From an uncultured Prevotella sp. (GTDB lineage: Bacteria > Bacteroidota > Bacteroidia > Bacteroidales > Bacteroidaceae): DNA of 36,132 nt. Below are positions 9,821 through 18,569 of this stretch, piece by piece. The stretch's first letter is position 1. Each line of letters begins with the position of its first letter. Under the pieces are notes generated by a model, which did not search any database, had not been told where the DNA came from, and worked only from the letters and a program-made list of their open reading frames with translations. The stretch covers positions 1 to 36,132 of the forward strand of contig UQWP01000037.1 in NCBI GenBank assembly GCA_900544825.1, written 5' to 3'. Position numbers and translations under genes: made by a program.

Positions 9821-9902
9821 TATTAAATTTTTAAACCTATGTTTATAGTTGCTGTTTATCTTAATTGTTTATTCATTGCGAGTTACTGTAAGAACTCGGC
9901 TG

Positions 9903-9910
9903 CAAAAGTA
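9903..9910 (-). promoter_or_regulatory. Predicted -7 element of the PUL operon promoter
   Basis: The minus strand reads TACTTTTG, matching the Bacteroidota -7 consensus TAnnTTTG. It would start transcription near 9898, giving a leader of about 78 nt before the GH5 start. No TTTG is found at the right -33 distance (about 9930-9934), as expected of a promoter that depends on an activator such as the neighbouring hybrid sensor. Confidence 0.6.
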
Positions 9911-9944
9911 CAGAATAGGGAGAAAAACCAGGTTAGAATGCAAA

Positions 9945-9987
9945 CAAAAAAGGTTTCAAATCTGACTTATCGCCAGGTCTGAAACCT
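9945..9987 (-). terminator. Intrinsic terminator of the hybrid sensor gene
   Basis: AGGTTTCA (9951-9958) pairs with TGAAACCT (9980-9987). On the minus strand the stem is followed directly by six T residues (9945-9950). It sits 76 nt past the sensor stop codon and only about 35 bp upstream of the PUL -7 element, separating the two transcripts. Confidence 0.8.
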
Positions 9988-10063
9988 TACATTTATATAT
10001 AACCAACTGAATATCAGAAGGTAGCAATCCTACTTTCTTTACCAGCCATTTACATGGCTCATT

Positions 10064-13000
10064 TTATTCATACTTACTCGGTGACACCCCGAAATGCTTC
10101 TTGAAGACTGTACTGAAGTACTTTACGTTTACAAATCCAGTCTTCACGGAGACATCCAAGACGCTATCGCCTTGTTTCAGATACAGGGCAGCCTGCTCCA
10201 AACGGATGAGTCGCATGAAGTCTTGCGGTCCTTGCCCAGTCAGAGTCTTCAACTTGCCATAAAAGAGCGTACGGCTCATCGCCATCTCCCGGCAAAGGCG
10301 GTCGATGGTAAAGTCGGTGTCGCTCAGGTTATCGAGAACGAGACGGGTTGCTTTCTCAACGAAAGCCTGGTCCATCGGATCCAAATCCGGTTCTTTTTCA
10401 TCAGATGATTTATTCGTTTCATCGGAAGCCACGGATGGCAGAGAAGGTTCACTTGGCAACAGGCTCTTTGAAGACGATAGCCCAGAGTCCTCTCCTCTTA
10501 CGATGGCGATACTTTGCTCCATATAGTATTGACTCAGACGGTGACGGTTCTTCAACATGCTCGCAATCTTGCTGGCAAGGATGGCAGAGTCGAACGGCTT
10601 GGCAATGTAATCGTCTGTTCCAAGGTCTAGACCTTCTATCATGAAGTCGCGACCAGCCTTCGCCGTCAGGAGGATGACAGGCAGCCAACTGGTCTCCTTG
10701 TTTTCCTTGATGCGACGGCAGAGTTCGTCGCCCTGCATACCCGGCATCATCACATCAGATACCACGATGTCACATTCACCATTCTCAGACAGATACTTCA
10801 AGGCAGCCTCGCCACTCTCCACATCCACTACATGATATTGGTCGGCGAAAGCCATACGGATGTATTGACGGAGGTCTTCGTTGTCATCTACAAAAAGGAG
10901 CGTGTCCTTAAGGGGTTCCTCTGATATTATTCTTTCATCGGCAGACACGGAGGTATCTGAAGTTTTCGGCAGACTTGCTGGCTTGGAAGAAACGGAAACA
11001 TCAACATTTCCGTTATCAGGCAATACAACCAAGAAAGCAGTTCCCTTGCCTTCTTCGCTCTCGAATGTTAACTTTCCTCCCAGTTTCTGCACAAGCTGGC
11101 GAGTGAGCATCAAGCCCAAGCCACTGCCCATCTCCTGAGAATTGACCGCATTGGAGGCACGGAAGAAACTTTGGAAGATATGCTTGGCCTCGGTTTTCGG
11201 GATACCGATGCCGGTATCGCTTACCTGGATGCAGACTTGCTTGGCAACCTCATCGAGCGAAGCAGAGACGGTGATGGTTCCACCCACCTGCGTATATTTT
11301 ACGGCATTGGAGAGCAGATTCTCGAATATCAAATCCATCATAGAAAGATCGGTAGAGAAGGTATGCTGTCCACAGGTTGCCAACCGAAGACTGATACGTT
11401 TCTCCTGGGCTGACATCTGGAACTTATCCACCTGCTGACGCAAGAGGACAGAAAGTTCCACTTTCTGCAAGCGAACTTGTGTCTTCGCTACGGCAATTTT
11501 CTGGAAATCAAGCAACTCGGTCACCATCTTCAGAAGCTTATCGCCATTACGCTGTGCCATCTCCAAGAACTTTCGGCTCTTATCGCCCAGTGTAGCATCC
11601 TTCGCCAAGTCGGCAAGAGGAGCCAGCACAAGACTCAAAGGGGTACGGATGTTATGGGCGGTATTCACAAAGAAGTTGATCTTTTCATCGTAGTACTTGC
11701 GATGCAAACGCTCCCTGTAGTAATCCCAGCCGAAATAGGCGAGAGAACCTAAGATACAGAGATAGACAATCCATGCCCACCAAGAGTTCCACCATGGTTG
11801 GGCGATATGAATGCGCAAGGTGGATTCTCCCAATATGCGTCCGTTACTCCTACCCATTGCCTTGATATGCAGGATGTAACTGCCAGGAGGCAAGTTGGCA
11901 AAACGAACCTGCTGGTAGGCAGAAGGCACACTCCACTGATGGTCGTACCCCTCCAGATAATACTGATACTGGATGTCATGCTGATACGGATAGTTGATGC
12001 TCTCGAAATGCACGATGAGGGTTTTCTCATCATGAGAGAAATTCATCTTGCCTTCCTGCAACATCCCGAAGAGTTCTGTATGCCAATCTTCCAGTTGGTC
12101 AGCCTCATCGAAAGTCTTTCCTTCCACCTCAACACCCGTAATATGAAGAGGAGCCTTGTAGTTCAATCCCCTAGCAAACTTGGATGTCAAGACCACTGCA
12201 CCATCATTGCTTCCGAAAATCATTCGCCCGTCTTGGGTTTGGGCCACAGCCATACGCTTGTACTCCCTCTCCAATCCCTTGAAGAAGTTGAGATTGGTCA
12301 CCTTTCCATGATCGATGAAAGCCAGTCCCTTGTCGGTACTCATCCACACCTTGCCAATTGGAGTCTTGACCAAGGCATAGACGGTGTTGGAAGGCAAAGA
12401 CTGCGAGATAGTATAGTTCTTAACCTGATGCTTCTGCCAATCGTAGAGGTACAAGCCTCCTCCATCGGTGGCTATCCAGATATGCCGTGCATCCTGAAAA
12501 GCCATCGCATTGACAAAGAAATTATAATCGAAAACTGGAAATTCCAACGGATAGAAGAATCGACTGACACGAAGGCTTCGCTTGTCGATACGATAACATC
12601 CATGAGACGTTCCCACAGCAATACTCTTCTTGTCAGGAGACTCCACGATACTCTGAACTTCATTGATTGGCAAGTAGTTAACAGAGTTAGCCACATTTCC
12701 ATTCTTTTCTAATGATGATGGGATATGTACCAAGTCTCCATCCAAACAACCTATCCACAAGCCTCCTTCGCTATCCTTGAATATGCTATACACATAGTCG
12801 GTATTTAACTTGCCATTCGACACAGAGTAAGCCCGACTGCTGCTTCCATCGGCATGAACCTGAAAGATGCCATCACCATAGGTTCCCGCCAAGACCTTGC
12901 CGTCGGCAGTCTGACAAAGGGTAAGCACCACCTTATTATATAGGGCATGATGCCACTGTTGGGTTTGCTCGTCATAGATACTCACCCCCTTGTCGGTAGC

Positions 13001-14194
13001 ATACCATATCTTGCTATTGCGCCCCTGTGTATCCACGCTCTGCATGACGTCGTTCACACCATTATTGATAAGCGACTGGCTGTTGAGATACTCATGGCGC
13101 ACAAACTCCAAGGTATGCTCCATCGGAATAGCCATATCCACACCTCCCGAATAGGAGCCAATCCAAAGGTCGCCAAGATGATCCTTGCAAAGGGCATAGA
13201 CGCCATTGCCATGCAATATATTCTCCGGTCTGCCATCCGTATTCAAAAGTAGATTCGTCTTACAGGTCTTCTTGTCGTAGGCATAGACACCTGCTCCATC
13301 CACCGCCATCAAGATGGTGGCTGCATCGTAGGGGATAATGGAACGAACAGGGATGAGCGGAATATCTGCCAAGGATGAGAATTGCGCGAGAGAAGACAAT
13401 GGCTTCCAGGTTCTGTCATCGAGCAAGACAATGCCACGATGGAAAGTTCCCAACCATATCTGATGAGCCCTCACGTCGTGATAAGACGAAAGCACGGAAT
13501 AATCTCGCAAGAGCAATCGAGGCTGGGCTGCATTCGGTGAATAGGCGAAGACTCCCGAAGAAGAACCTATCAATAACAGTTTACCTATGAATCGGATATG
13601 ATTGACATACGTGTTCTTCAGAATGTATTTTCCTTTGCTTGGCGAACTAGGGGCTGTTTTGTCTTTGCTACCAGCAATAGATTGAGGAGCCATCCAATAC
13701 ACGCCCCTATCCAATGCCATCCAAAAGCATCCCTTGTCATCGACCAACAAGTCATTGAGCACCACACTTCCTCCAAGCACATTCAGCAGATTGACCTGGA
13801 GTTGGAATGTGTCTTTCACCTTATTATATATATAGATCTTTCCTTTATTATCATAGGCATAGATATGCTGTTGGCTATTCTTAGTCAACTTGATGTTTCT
13901 GCCACAGGCATCACTAAACTGCATATCCGTAGCCAAGGTATAGTTCCGTACCTGTTGACCATTGTACCTGTCAACGCCTCGCTTGGTACTGATCCACATA
14001 GCGCCATCCTCAGCCTCAACTATCGAATACACACGGGCACTGGAGAGCCCATTGTCCGTATTGAGATTCGACAACATCAGCATATTGCGGGTCAAATGTT
14101 CCTGTGCATGGAGCTGCGAACACAACACCATGCACAAGAGCCACAGGAAAGCAACCTGCAATCTTAGGAAATATGATAAGCCTTTATTTTTCAT
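10064..14194 (-). CDS. Hybrid two-component system sensor/regulator (HTCS) of the PUL
   Basis: A 1376-residue one-protein signalling system. After a signal peptide (about 1-30, ending LHAQ) comes a periplasmic sensor made of two beta-propellers with Reg_prop repeats (about 35-735; for example GDLWIGSYSGG and GGLWIGCLDGD). A Y_Y_Y domain follows (about 740-795), then one membrane span (about 803-825). The cytoplasmic part holds a HisKA domain with phospho-acceptor His847 (HNIRTP), a HATPase domain (ENLLSNAVKYT, DTGIGIP, GSGLGL), a receiver domain with Asp1147 (VVSDVMMP) and Lys in 'IAKPFD', and a C-terminal AraC-type helix-turn-helix (about 1275-1376). All catalytic residues are present. It very probably senses a beta-glucan oligosaccharide and activates the adjacent GH5-susCD-GH3 operon. 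Confidence 0.95.
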   Translation of the reverse strand: MKNKGLSYFLRLQVAFLWLLCMVLCSQLHAQEHLTRNMLMLSNLNTDNGLSSARVYSIVEAEDGAMWISTKRGVDRYNGQQVRNYTLATDMQFSDACGRNIKLTKNSQQHIYAYDNKGKIYIYNKVKDTFQLQVNLLNVLGGSVVLNDLLVDDKGCFWMALDRGVYWMAPQSIAGSKDKTAPSSPSKGKYILKNTYVNHIRFIGKLLLIGSSSGVFAYSPNAAQPRLLLRDYSVLSSYHDVRAHQIWLGTFHRGIVLLDDRTWKPLSSLAQFSSLADIPLIPVRSIIPYDAATILMAVDGAGVYAYDKKTCKTNLLLNTDGRPENILHGNGVYALCKDHLGDLWIGSYSGGVDMAIPMEHTLEFVRHEYLNSQSLINNGVNDVMQSVDTQGRNSKIWYATDKGVSIYDEQTQQWHHALYNKVVLTLCQTADGKVLAGTYGDGIFQVHADGSSSRAYSVSNGKLNTDYVYSIFKDSEGGLWIGCLDGDLVHIPSSLEKNGNVANSVNYLPINEVQSIVESPDKKSIAVGTSHGCYRIDKRSLRVSRFFYPLEFPVFDYNFFVNAMAFQDARHIWIATDGGGLYLYDWQKHQVKNYTISQSLPSNTVYALVKTPIGKVWMSTDKGLAFIDHGKVTNLNFFKGLEREYKRMAVAQTQDGRMIFGSNDGAVVLTSKFARGLNYKAPLHITGVEVEGKTFDEADQLEDWHTELFGMLQEGKMNFSHDEKTLIVHFESINYPYQHDIQYQYYLEGYDHQWSVPSAYQQVRFANLPPGSYILHIKAMGRSNGRILGESTLRIHIAQPWWNSWWAWIVYLCILGSLAYFGWDYYRERLHRKYYDEKINFFVNTAHNIRTPLSLVLAPLADLAKDATLGDKSRKFLEMAQRNGDKLLKMVTELLDFQKIAVAKTQVRLQKVELSVLLRQQVDKFQMSAQEKRISLRLATCGQHTFSTDLSMMDLIFENLLSNAVKYTQVGGTITVSASLDEVAKQVCIQVSDTGIGIPKTEAKHIFQSFFRASNAVNSQEMGSGLGLMLTRQLVQKLGGKLTFESEEGKGTAFLVVLPDNGNVDVSVSSKPASLPKTSDTSVSADERIISEEPLKDTLLFVDDNEDLRQYIRMAFADQYHVVDVESGEAALKYLSENGECDIVVSDVMMPGMQGDELCRRIKENKETSWLPVILLTAKAGRDFMIEGLDLGTDDYIAKPFDSAILASKIASMLKNRHRLSQYYMEQSIAIVRGEDSGLSSSKSLLPSEPSLPSVASDETNKSSDEKEPDLDPMDQAFVEKATRLVLDNLSDTDFTIDRLCREMAMSRTLFYGKLKTLTGQGPQDFMRLIRLEQAALYLKQGDSVLDVSVKTGFVNVKYFSTVFKKHFGVSPSKYE

Positions 14195-14249
14195 TTTGAT
14201 GATGATTCCATTTATTATTTCAATTATTTCTTTTATTCTTTATTCTTTG

Positions 14250-14257
14250 CAAAAGTA
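14250..14257 (-). promoter_or_regulatory. Predicted -7 element for the hybrid sensor gene
   Basis: The minus strand reads TACTTTTG (TAnnTTTG consensus), giving a start near 14245 and a leader of about 51 nt. No clear -33 TTTG is visible. Confidence 0.5.
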
Positions 14258-14389
14258 ATGTTTTTAAAAGATAATTCGGCAGAAGAGACGAAATCTTGTG
14301 CTTATTTAACTATTCTGCGATGTTTTCATCAAGTTGCTAAATAAACGTAAAATTCACTGTGTTTATGCAGAATTGTGATGTATTATAAT

Positions 14390-14397
14390 TACCTTTG
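14390..14397 (+). promoter_or_regulatory. Predicted -7 element for the M3 peptidase gene
   Basis: TACCTTTG matches the -7 consensus exactly. The predicted start is near 14402, with a 97-nt leader. A good -33 element is not evident. Confidence 0.5.
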
Positions 14398-14498
14398 TAT
14401 TCAAATTCGCCATCTGAATATGTAGAGGTGGAACTCGCACTTGAAGATATGGAAAAACCTATCGGAGTGGCGGACTAATCAATACAAAAATAATAAAA

Positions 14499-16637
14499 AT
14501 GAATTTCAACAAGACATTTCTTACCCTCGGTTTGGCTGCAACACTCTTGCAGATGCCAACCTCATCGTTTGCCCAGAATGCAGGCGGCAACCGTCAGAAC
14601 CCACTACTGGTAAAGAGCAGCCTTCCTTTCGGTGCCCCTGATTTCAGCAAGATTCAGGAGAGCGACTATCTCCCTGCCTTCGAAGCAGGTATCAAGGAAC
14701 AGCGTGCCAATATCCAGAAGATTATCAGCAACAAGAAGAAGCCAACCTTCCAGAACACCATCCTCGCTTACGAGAACAGCGGAATGTTGCTGGACCGTGT
14801 TTCCAATGTATTCTTCGGTCTTACCAGCGCACACAAGACTCCTGGAATCGCAGAGGCCCAGAAGAAGGTGATGCCTTTGCTCACCGACCTCGACAACGAG
14901 ATTTCATTCAATCAGAAACTCTTCGAACGTATCAAATACGTTTACGACCATGAGTACAACAAGCTCAAGGGCGAGGACAAGCGACTCACCGAAGTCATCT
15001 ACAAAGGCTTCGTCCGCTCAGGTGCCCTGCTTTCTCCAGAGAAAATGGAGCGTATGAAGCAGATTAACACCCGCATCTCAGACCTCCAGGAGCAGTTTGG
15101 CAATCTTCTTCCTGCAGCTACCAACAACGCCGTGGTTTGGGTGAACAGCAAGGAAGAACTTGCCGGACTCAGCGATGCCGACATCGCACAGTGCAAGAAA
15201 GACGCAGAAAGCCTGGGCAACAAGACTCCATACTGCATTGTCATCGTCAACACTACCCAGCAGGCTATCCTCACCAATCTCCAGAACCGTGAGCTCCGCC
15301 GCAAGGTTTATATGGCAAGCATCCACCGTGCCGACGGCACCGATCCTAAGTTCAACACCTTCCCTATCGTAACAGAGATTGCCAAGCTCCGTGCCGAGAA
15401 GGGACAGTTGATGGGCTACAGCACCTATGCTGATTATTCCCTGGAGAAAACGATGGCAAAGAATGCCAAGAACGTAAACAGCTTCCTGCAAAGCCTCATC
15501 AAGGAATACGCTCCTAAGGCTGATGCAGAGACCCGCGAAATAGAGGCTTACGCACAGAAGAGCGAGGGCAAGGACTTCAAGCTCCAGCCATACGACCGCT
15601 TCTACTATTCTGCGAAAATGAAGAAAGAGATGCTTAACATCTCTGACGATGAAATCAAACCTTACTTCAATGTTGATAGCGTTCAGATAAACGGTGTATT
15701 CTATGCTGCTCATCGCGTATATGGTCTGAACTTCAAGCAGCGCAAGGATACTCCTACCTATCACCCAGACATGAAGGTATTCGAGGTAAGCGACAAGAGC
15801 GGCAAGCCTATCGCTCTCTTCTACAGCGACTTCTTCCGCCGTCCTACCAAGCGTGGCGGTGCCTGGATGAGTGCCTTCGCCAAGCAGAGCGACAAGTGGG
15901 GACAGTTGCCTATTATCTATAATGTATGCAACAATGCCAAGGCTCCAGAGGGTCAGCCTACGCTGATTACCTGGGATGAGGTTTGCACCATGTTCCATGA
16001 GTTCGGTCACGCTCTCCACGGCATGTTGTCAAAGTGCGGTTACAATACCCTTTCAGGTACAGCTGTAGCCCGCGACTTCGTGGAAATGCCATCACAGTTT
16101 AACGAGTCTTTTGCCAGCATCCCTGAGATCTTCGACCACTACGCACGTCACACTGAGACCGGTGCAGCGATGCCAGCAGATTTGAAGGAGCGCATGCTGA
16201 AGAGCATCAGCTTCCAGCCAGCCTATTCGCTGGGCGAGAATCTTGCAGCTACCTGCCTTGATCTGGCTTGGCACGAGCTGACACCAGACGAGATACCATC
16301 TCCATATATAGCAGGTGCGTTCGAGAAGGAAGCCCTCAACAATGTAGGTCTGCTCAATTCTCAGATTCCTCCTCGCTACTCTACCACCTATTTCAATCAC
16401 GTATGGGGTGGCGGTTATGCAGCCGGTTACTACAGCTATCTCTGGACAGAGGTGCTCGCCGTTAATGTAGCTGATTACTTTGCCAAGCATGGTGCCTTGG
16501 ATCCAGCCATCGGTCAGGCATTCCGTGACAAGGTTCTGAGCCGTGGTAACACCAAGGATCAGATGGAAATGTTCACCGATTTCACGGGTATGAAGGAACC
16601 TGATGCCTCTGGTTTCCTGAAGGCAAGAGGATTGTAA
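14499..16637 (+). CDS. dcp: M3-family peptidyl-dipeptidase (Dcp-like), secreted
   Basis: A 712-residue zinc metallopeptidase that removes dipeptides from the C-terminus of oligopeptides. A signal peptide (about 1-25, ending SSFAQ) indicates a periplasmic enzyme, as is common for Bacteroidota Dcp. The zinc site is HEFGH with His500, Glu501 and His504; Glu529 is the expected third ligand, 29 residues after the first His as in E. coli Dcp. Further family motifs are 'MPSQFNESFA', 'PPRYSTTYFNHVWGGGYAAGY' in part, and GYSTYADYSLE. The length is normal. The chosen ATG follows an A-rich leader typical of the group. The gene is a single transcription unit between its own promoter and a shared terminator. 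Oligopeptidase A is the close alternative, but the export signal favours Dcp. Confidence 0.92.
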   Translation: MNFNKTFLTLGLAATLLQMPTSSFAQNAGGNRQNPLLVKSSLPFGAPDFSKIQESDYLPAFEAGIKEQRANIQKIISNKKKPTFQNTILAYENSGMLLDRVSNVFFGLTSAHKTPGIAEAQKKVMPLLTDLDNEISFNQKLFERIKYVYDHEYNKLKGEDKRLTEVIYKGFVRSGALLSPEKMERMKQINTRISDLQEQFGNLLPAATNNAVVWVNSKEELAGLSDADIAQCKKDAESLGNKTPYCIVIVNTTQQAILTNLQNRELRRKVYMASIHRADGTDPKFNTFPIVTEIAKLRAEKGQLMGYSTYADYSLEKTMAKNAKNVNSFLQSLIKEYAPKADAETREIEAYAQKSEGKDFKLQPYDRFYYSAKMKKEMLNISDDEIKPYFNVDSVQINGVFYAAHRVYGLNFKQRKDTPTYHPDMKVFEVSDKSGKPIALFYSDFFRRPTKRGGAWMSAFAKQSDKWGQLPIIYNVCNNAKAPEGQPTLITWDEVCTMFHEFGHALHGMLSKCGYNTLSGTAVARDFVEMPSQFNESFASIPEIFDHYARHTETGAAMPADLKERMLKSISFQPAYSLGENLAATCLDLAWHELTPDEIPSPYIAGAFEKEALNNVGLLNSQIPPRYSTTYFNHVWGGGYAAGYYSYLWTEVLAVNVADYFAKHGALDPAIGQAFRDKVLSRGNTKDQMEMFTDFTGMKEPDASGFLKARGL

Positions 16638-16663
16638 GAGACGTATAAAAAGACGTATAAAGA

Positions 16664-16703
16664 AAAAAGCTCCACACGCCCGGTTGGGTATGTGGAGCTT
16701 TTT
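16664..16703. terminator. Bidirectional intrinsic terminator between convergent genes
   Basis: AGCTCCACA (16668-16676) pairs with TGTGGAGCT (16691-16699), flanked by A residues on the left and T residues on the right. It can end both the M3 peptidase transcript (stop at 16635-16637) and the convergent thioredoxin-fold gene. Confidence 0.9.
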
Positions 16704-16707
16704 GTAT

Positions 16708-17211
16708 TTACTGCTTCACCGCCTTAGGAGTCCAGTTCTTCAGGAATCGGAGGGTCTTCTGCTCATCGTAGCCTTTACCCTGCTCCAAGAAGCTGGAATC
16801 CTGGATATGGAGTACATTGCCATTCTCATCCAGAACCACGAAGACAGGGAAACCGAAACGGGCAGGATTATTCAGGCGCTTCAGCAATGACTCTGCTTTC
16901 TTGACAGCCTCAGCACCCGCAGCTTTGCGGGGATTGTAATTCACGTGGATATACTCGAAGTTATCATTCACCACCTTGTTTACCGCTGTATCCTTCTCTA
17001 CGAAATCGGCAAACTTCAAGCACCATGGACACCAGTTGCCACCCAGCTGGCAAATCACGAACTTGCCGTCAGCCTTCGCCTTGACCAGCGCCTCATCAAT
17101 CTGAGCAATCGGATCAATGCTCTCATTATACACTTTCTTCAATGCTCCCTGAGCATGCGCCATCATAACAACCATGGTCATCATGAAGGCAAGAGTTACG
17201 ATTCTTCTCAT
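16708..17211 (-). CDS. Secreted thioredoxin-fold protein with a CPWC motif
   Basis: A 167-residue protein with a signal peptide (about 1-21, ending AHAQ) and a thioredoxin-like domain. The active-site pair is Cys61-Pro-Trp-Cys64 within 'GGNWCPWCLKFADF', and the cis-Pro region is 'RFGFPVFVVLDENG'. This resembles the Thioredoxin_7/DUF255-like group rather than classical CGPC thioredoxin. The likely role is periplasmic disulfide reduction or exchange; the client is unknown. It lies 73 nt downstream of the sprT-like gene in the same direction, and no promoter matching TAnnTTTG is seen between them, so the two may be co-transcribed. Confidence 0.85.
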   Translation of the reverse strand: MRRIVTLAFMMTMVVMMAHAQGALKKVYNESIDPIAQIDEALVKAKADGKFVICQLGGNWCPWCLKFADFVEKDTAVNKVVNDNFEYIHVNYNPRKAAGAEAVKKAESLLKRLNNPARFGFPVFVVLDENGNVLHIQDSSFLEQGKGYDEQKTLRFLKNWTPKAVKQ

Positions 17212-17284
17212 GCGAAATTCTTATTATTGTTTCTAAATTATTCTTTCGTTTTATCTCTAAAAGGGCAACACCCTAGGAAAGGAA

Positions 17285-17953
17285 TCAACCCATTTCGAAC
17301 GGGGTCAACACATTCCGAAGCTTTTCGAAATCGGATTTCGAGATTCGTCTGCCCCGAAGACTTCTCACCTGCGGATAATCCTCAAAATAAGACTCCTGCG
17401 TGGTGTACCAGCGATGAGAACGGAGCTCGCGAACCAGAGACAGTTTCGATTCGATGCGGCGGGCAAAGCTGGGATTCACACGCGAAAGATAATGCTTGCC
17501 ATCCTGCATTTCGATAGCAAGCATCAGATAGGTCTGCGGTCCCTTCGCCTTCTGCCCCTCCTCTACCCGCTCACTCACCTTCCAGCCCTTGGTGGAAGTC
17601 ATCACCCGAATATCCCAACCGTATTTTCTGTTCAGATTATCCATCATCCCCCTGAACACGATGCCGTGAGGAGCCGTATCCTTCAAACCGGTAAAACCGA
17701 TGATGTAGTGAATCATCTCGTGGAGCAGGACGCTCTTTGCCTGCCGGTCGCTCATATCGTAATACGTACTCATAGAAAGCTTGAAATCATAGAGTTTGGT
17801 GCGCCCCCATCGGGTGGCACGCTTGTAGGCAAGCTGTCCCAGACGGGTCTTGGCACGGGTCAGCCCCAACTCCGGAACGGGCAGTTTGCCGCCGAAGTAG
17901 TCGTGGTCGAAACGCCGAAACCACTCTTCCATCCATTCTACTGTTACAATCAT
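17285..17953 (-). CDS. SprT-like zinc metalloprotein
   Basis: A 222-residue protein with the SprT-like fold: an N-terminal helix (WMEEWFRRFDHDYFGGKLP), then HEMIH with His78, Glu79 and His82, and a following HG..F motif with His96 as the probable third zinc ligand. Eukaryotic SPRTN relatives degrade DNA-protein crosslinks; the bacterial role is not settled. The C-terminal half is basic and lacks the four-cysteine zinc finger of many SprT proteins. The start is uncertain: the ATG at 17953 lies about 1 nt after the predicted transcription start, so translation is either leaderless or begins at Met8 (17932). It is probably cytoplasmic. Confidence 0.85.
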   Translation of the reverse strand: MIVTVEWMEEWFRRFDHDYFGGKLPVPELGLTRAKTRLGQLAYKRATRWGRTKLYDFKLSMSTYYDMSDRQAKSVLLHEMIHYIIGFTGLKDTAPHGIVFRGMMDNLNRKYGWDIRVMTSTKGWKVSERVEEGQKAKGPQTYLMLAIEMQDGKHYLSRVNPSFARRIESKLSLVRELRSHRWYTTQESYFEDYPQVRSLRGRRISKSDFEKLRNVLTPFEMG

Positions 17954-17958
17954 GGCGG

Positions 17959-17989
17959 CAAAGGTACAGTATTTTGTTCATAAAACAAA
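17959..17989 (-). promoter_or_regulatory. Predicted promoter of the sprT-like gene
   Basis: The minus strand reads TTTG (17986-17989), a 19-bp spacer, then TACCTTTG (17959-17966), an excellent match to the Bacteroidota consensus. By the usual spacing the transcript starts near 17954, immediately before the annotated ATG. Confidence 0.7.
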
Positions 17990-18077
17990 AACAAATCACA
18001 AAAAACTGGTTCAAATTGGTTCATTTTGTTTCATTTTAATTAATTTCCCTCCTTTTTAGAAAATAATCCCTCTAAAA

Positions 18078-18109
18078 TTTGCAACCTATCGTTTTTTTCC
18101 TTAAATTTG
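18078..18109 (+). promoter_or_regulatory. Predicted promoter upstream of the small split gene
   Basis: TTTG (18078-18081), a 20-bp spacer and TAAATTTG (18102-18109) fit the consensus. The predicted start is near 18114, which leaves a long leader of about 153 nt. Confidence 0.6.
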
Positions 18110-18266
18110 CAGCCAAAGATACGTTGCACTCGGCTATTTTGAAAAAAGATGTTATACGAGAGGCAAGAAAGTGTAAATGATTGGTACTTAGCAAAAAACA
18201 GATGTTATTGCAAATACAATTATTAGTAAAATGATAAAATGACTTATAATATTTAACAGAGGACTT

Positions 18267-18569
18267 ATGGAACGATACGATTACGATTTTCATTGTACGA
18301 AGCTTTTCGAAGAAGGCGTACGCGCACATCGCTATGGCGATGTTTCGATCATTCATCAGAGTAATGATGCAGATTGCTTCATCCTAGACATTCCTGCCAA
18401 GGTGGAGGAGATGTTTAGAGAGAACTTCAAGTTGAGACAGGACGAGAACATTCTGCTGGCTCGAGATACTTCTATCTGGAACAACCGGACAGAGGGATTG
18501 GTTATCACCAACAGACGCATCGTCTATATCCCAAAATGCATTGGCAGCAACAAAAGAATATCTACGTGA
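18267..18569 (+). CDS. Unrecognised small protein, N-terminal part of a gene split by a -1 frame change
   Basis: A 100-residue open frame that I cannot assign to a named family. It has a purine-rich AGAGGA 3 nt before the ATG. The protein looks soluble and ends in a beta-rich stretch 'TEGLVITNRRIVYIP', reminiscent of PH-like or GRAM-like small domains; this resemblance is weak. The last residues after codon 89 look like out-of-frame sequence, and the following gene continues the apparent domain in the -1 frame. The two frames overlap by 34 nt. At codons 89-90 lies the heptamer C CCA AAA (18530-18536), which has the X XXY YYZ form of -1 slippery sites. It could be a programmed frameshift, a recent indel mutation or a sequencing error. 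Confidence 0.55.
   Translation: MERYDYDFHCTKLFEEGVRAHRYGDVSIIHQSNDADCFILDIPAKVEEMFRENFKLRQDENILLARDTSIWNNRTEGLVITNRRIVYIPKCIGSNKRIST

Larger units (their letters stand above)
14195..14498. other. Divergent intergenic region between the hybrid sensor and the M3 peptidase genes
   Basis: 304 nt holding two divergent -7 elements, annotated separately. It also contains the 7-bp inverted repeat ATTCTGC (14312-14318) / GCAGAAT (14367-14373), and a 9-codon open frame (14449-14478, starting ATGGAAAAACC) in the peptidase leader. No RNA gene was recognised. Confidence 0.6.
17954..18266. other. Divergent intergenic region between sprT-like and the small split gene
   Basis: 313 AT-rich nt containing one near-consensus promoter for each strand. 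About 150 nt (18114-18266) would be an untranslated leader of the plus-strand gene. I see no riboswitch, tRNA or convincing hairpin in it. Confidence 0.6.

Noticed and set aside
15078..16019. A 313-codon minus-strand open frame within the M3 peptidase gene
   Set aside because: It lies opposite a complete metallopeptidase and has no promoter, no ribosome-binding context and no family resemblance.
17259..17274. A 4-bp AGGG/CCCT hairpin followed by TTTT after the sprT-like gene
   Set aside because: The stem is too short to call a terminator; read-through into the thioredoxin-fold gene seems as likely.
18114..18121. A minus-strand TATCTTTG that resembles a -7 element
   Set aside because: It has no -33 partner, and the sprT-like gene already has a much better promoter closer to it. 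Probably chance overlap with the plus-strand start site.
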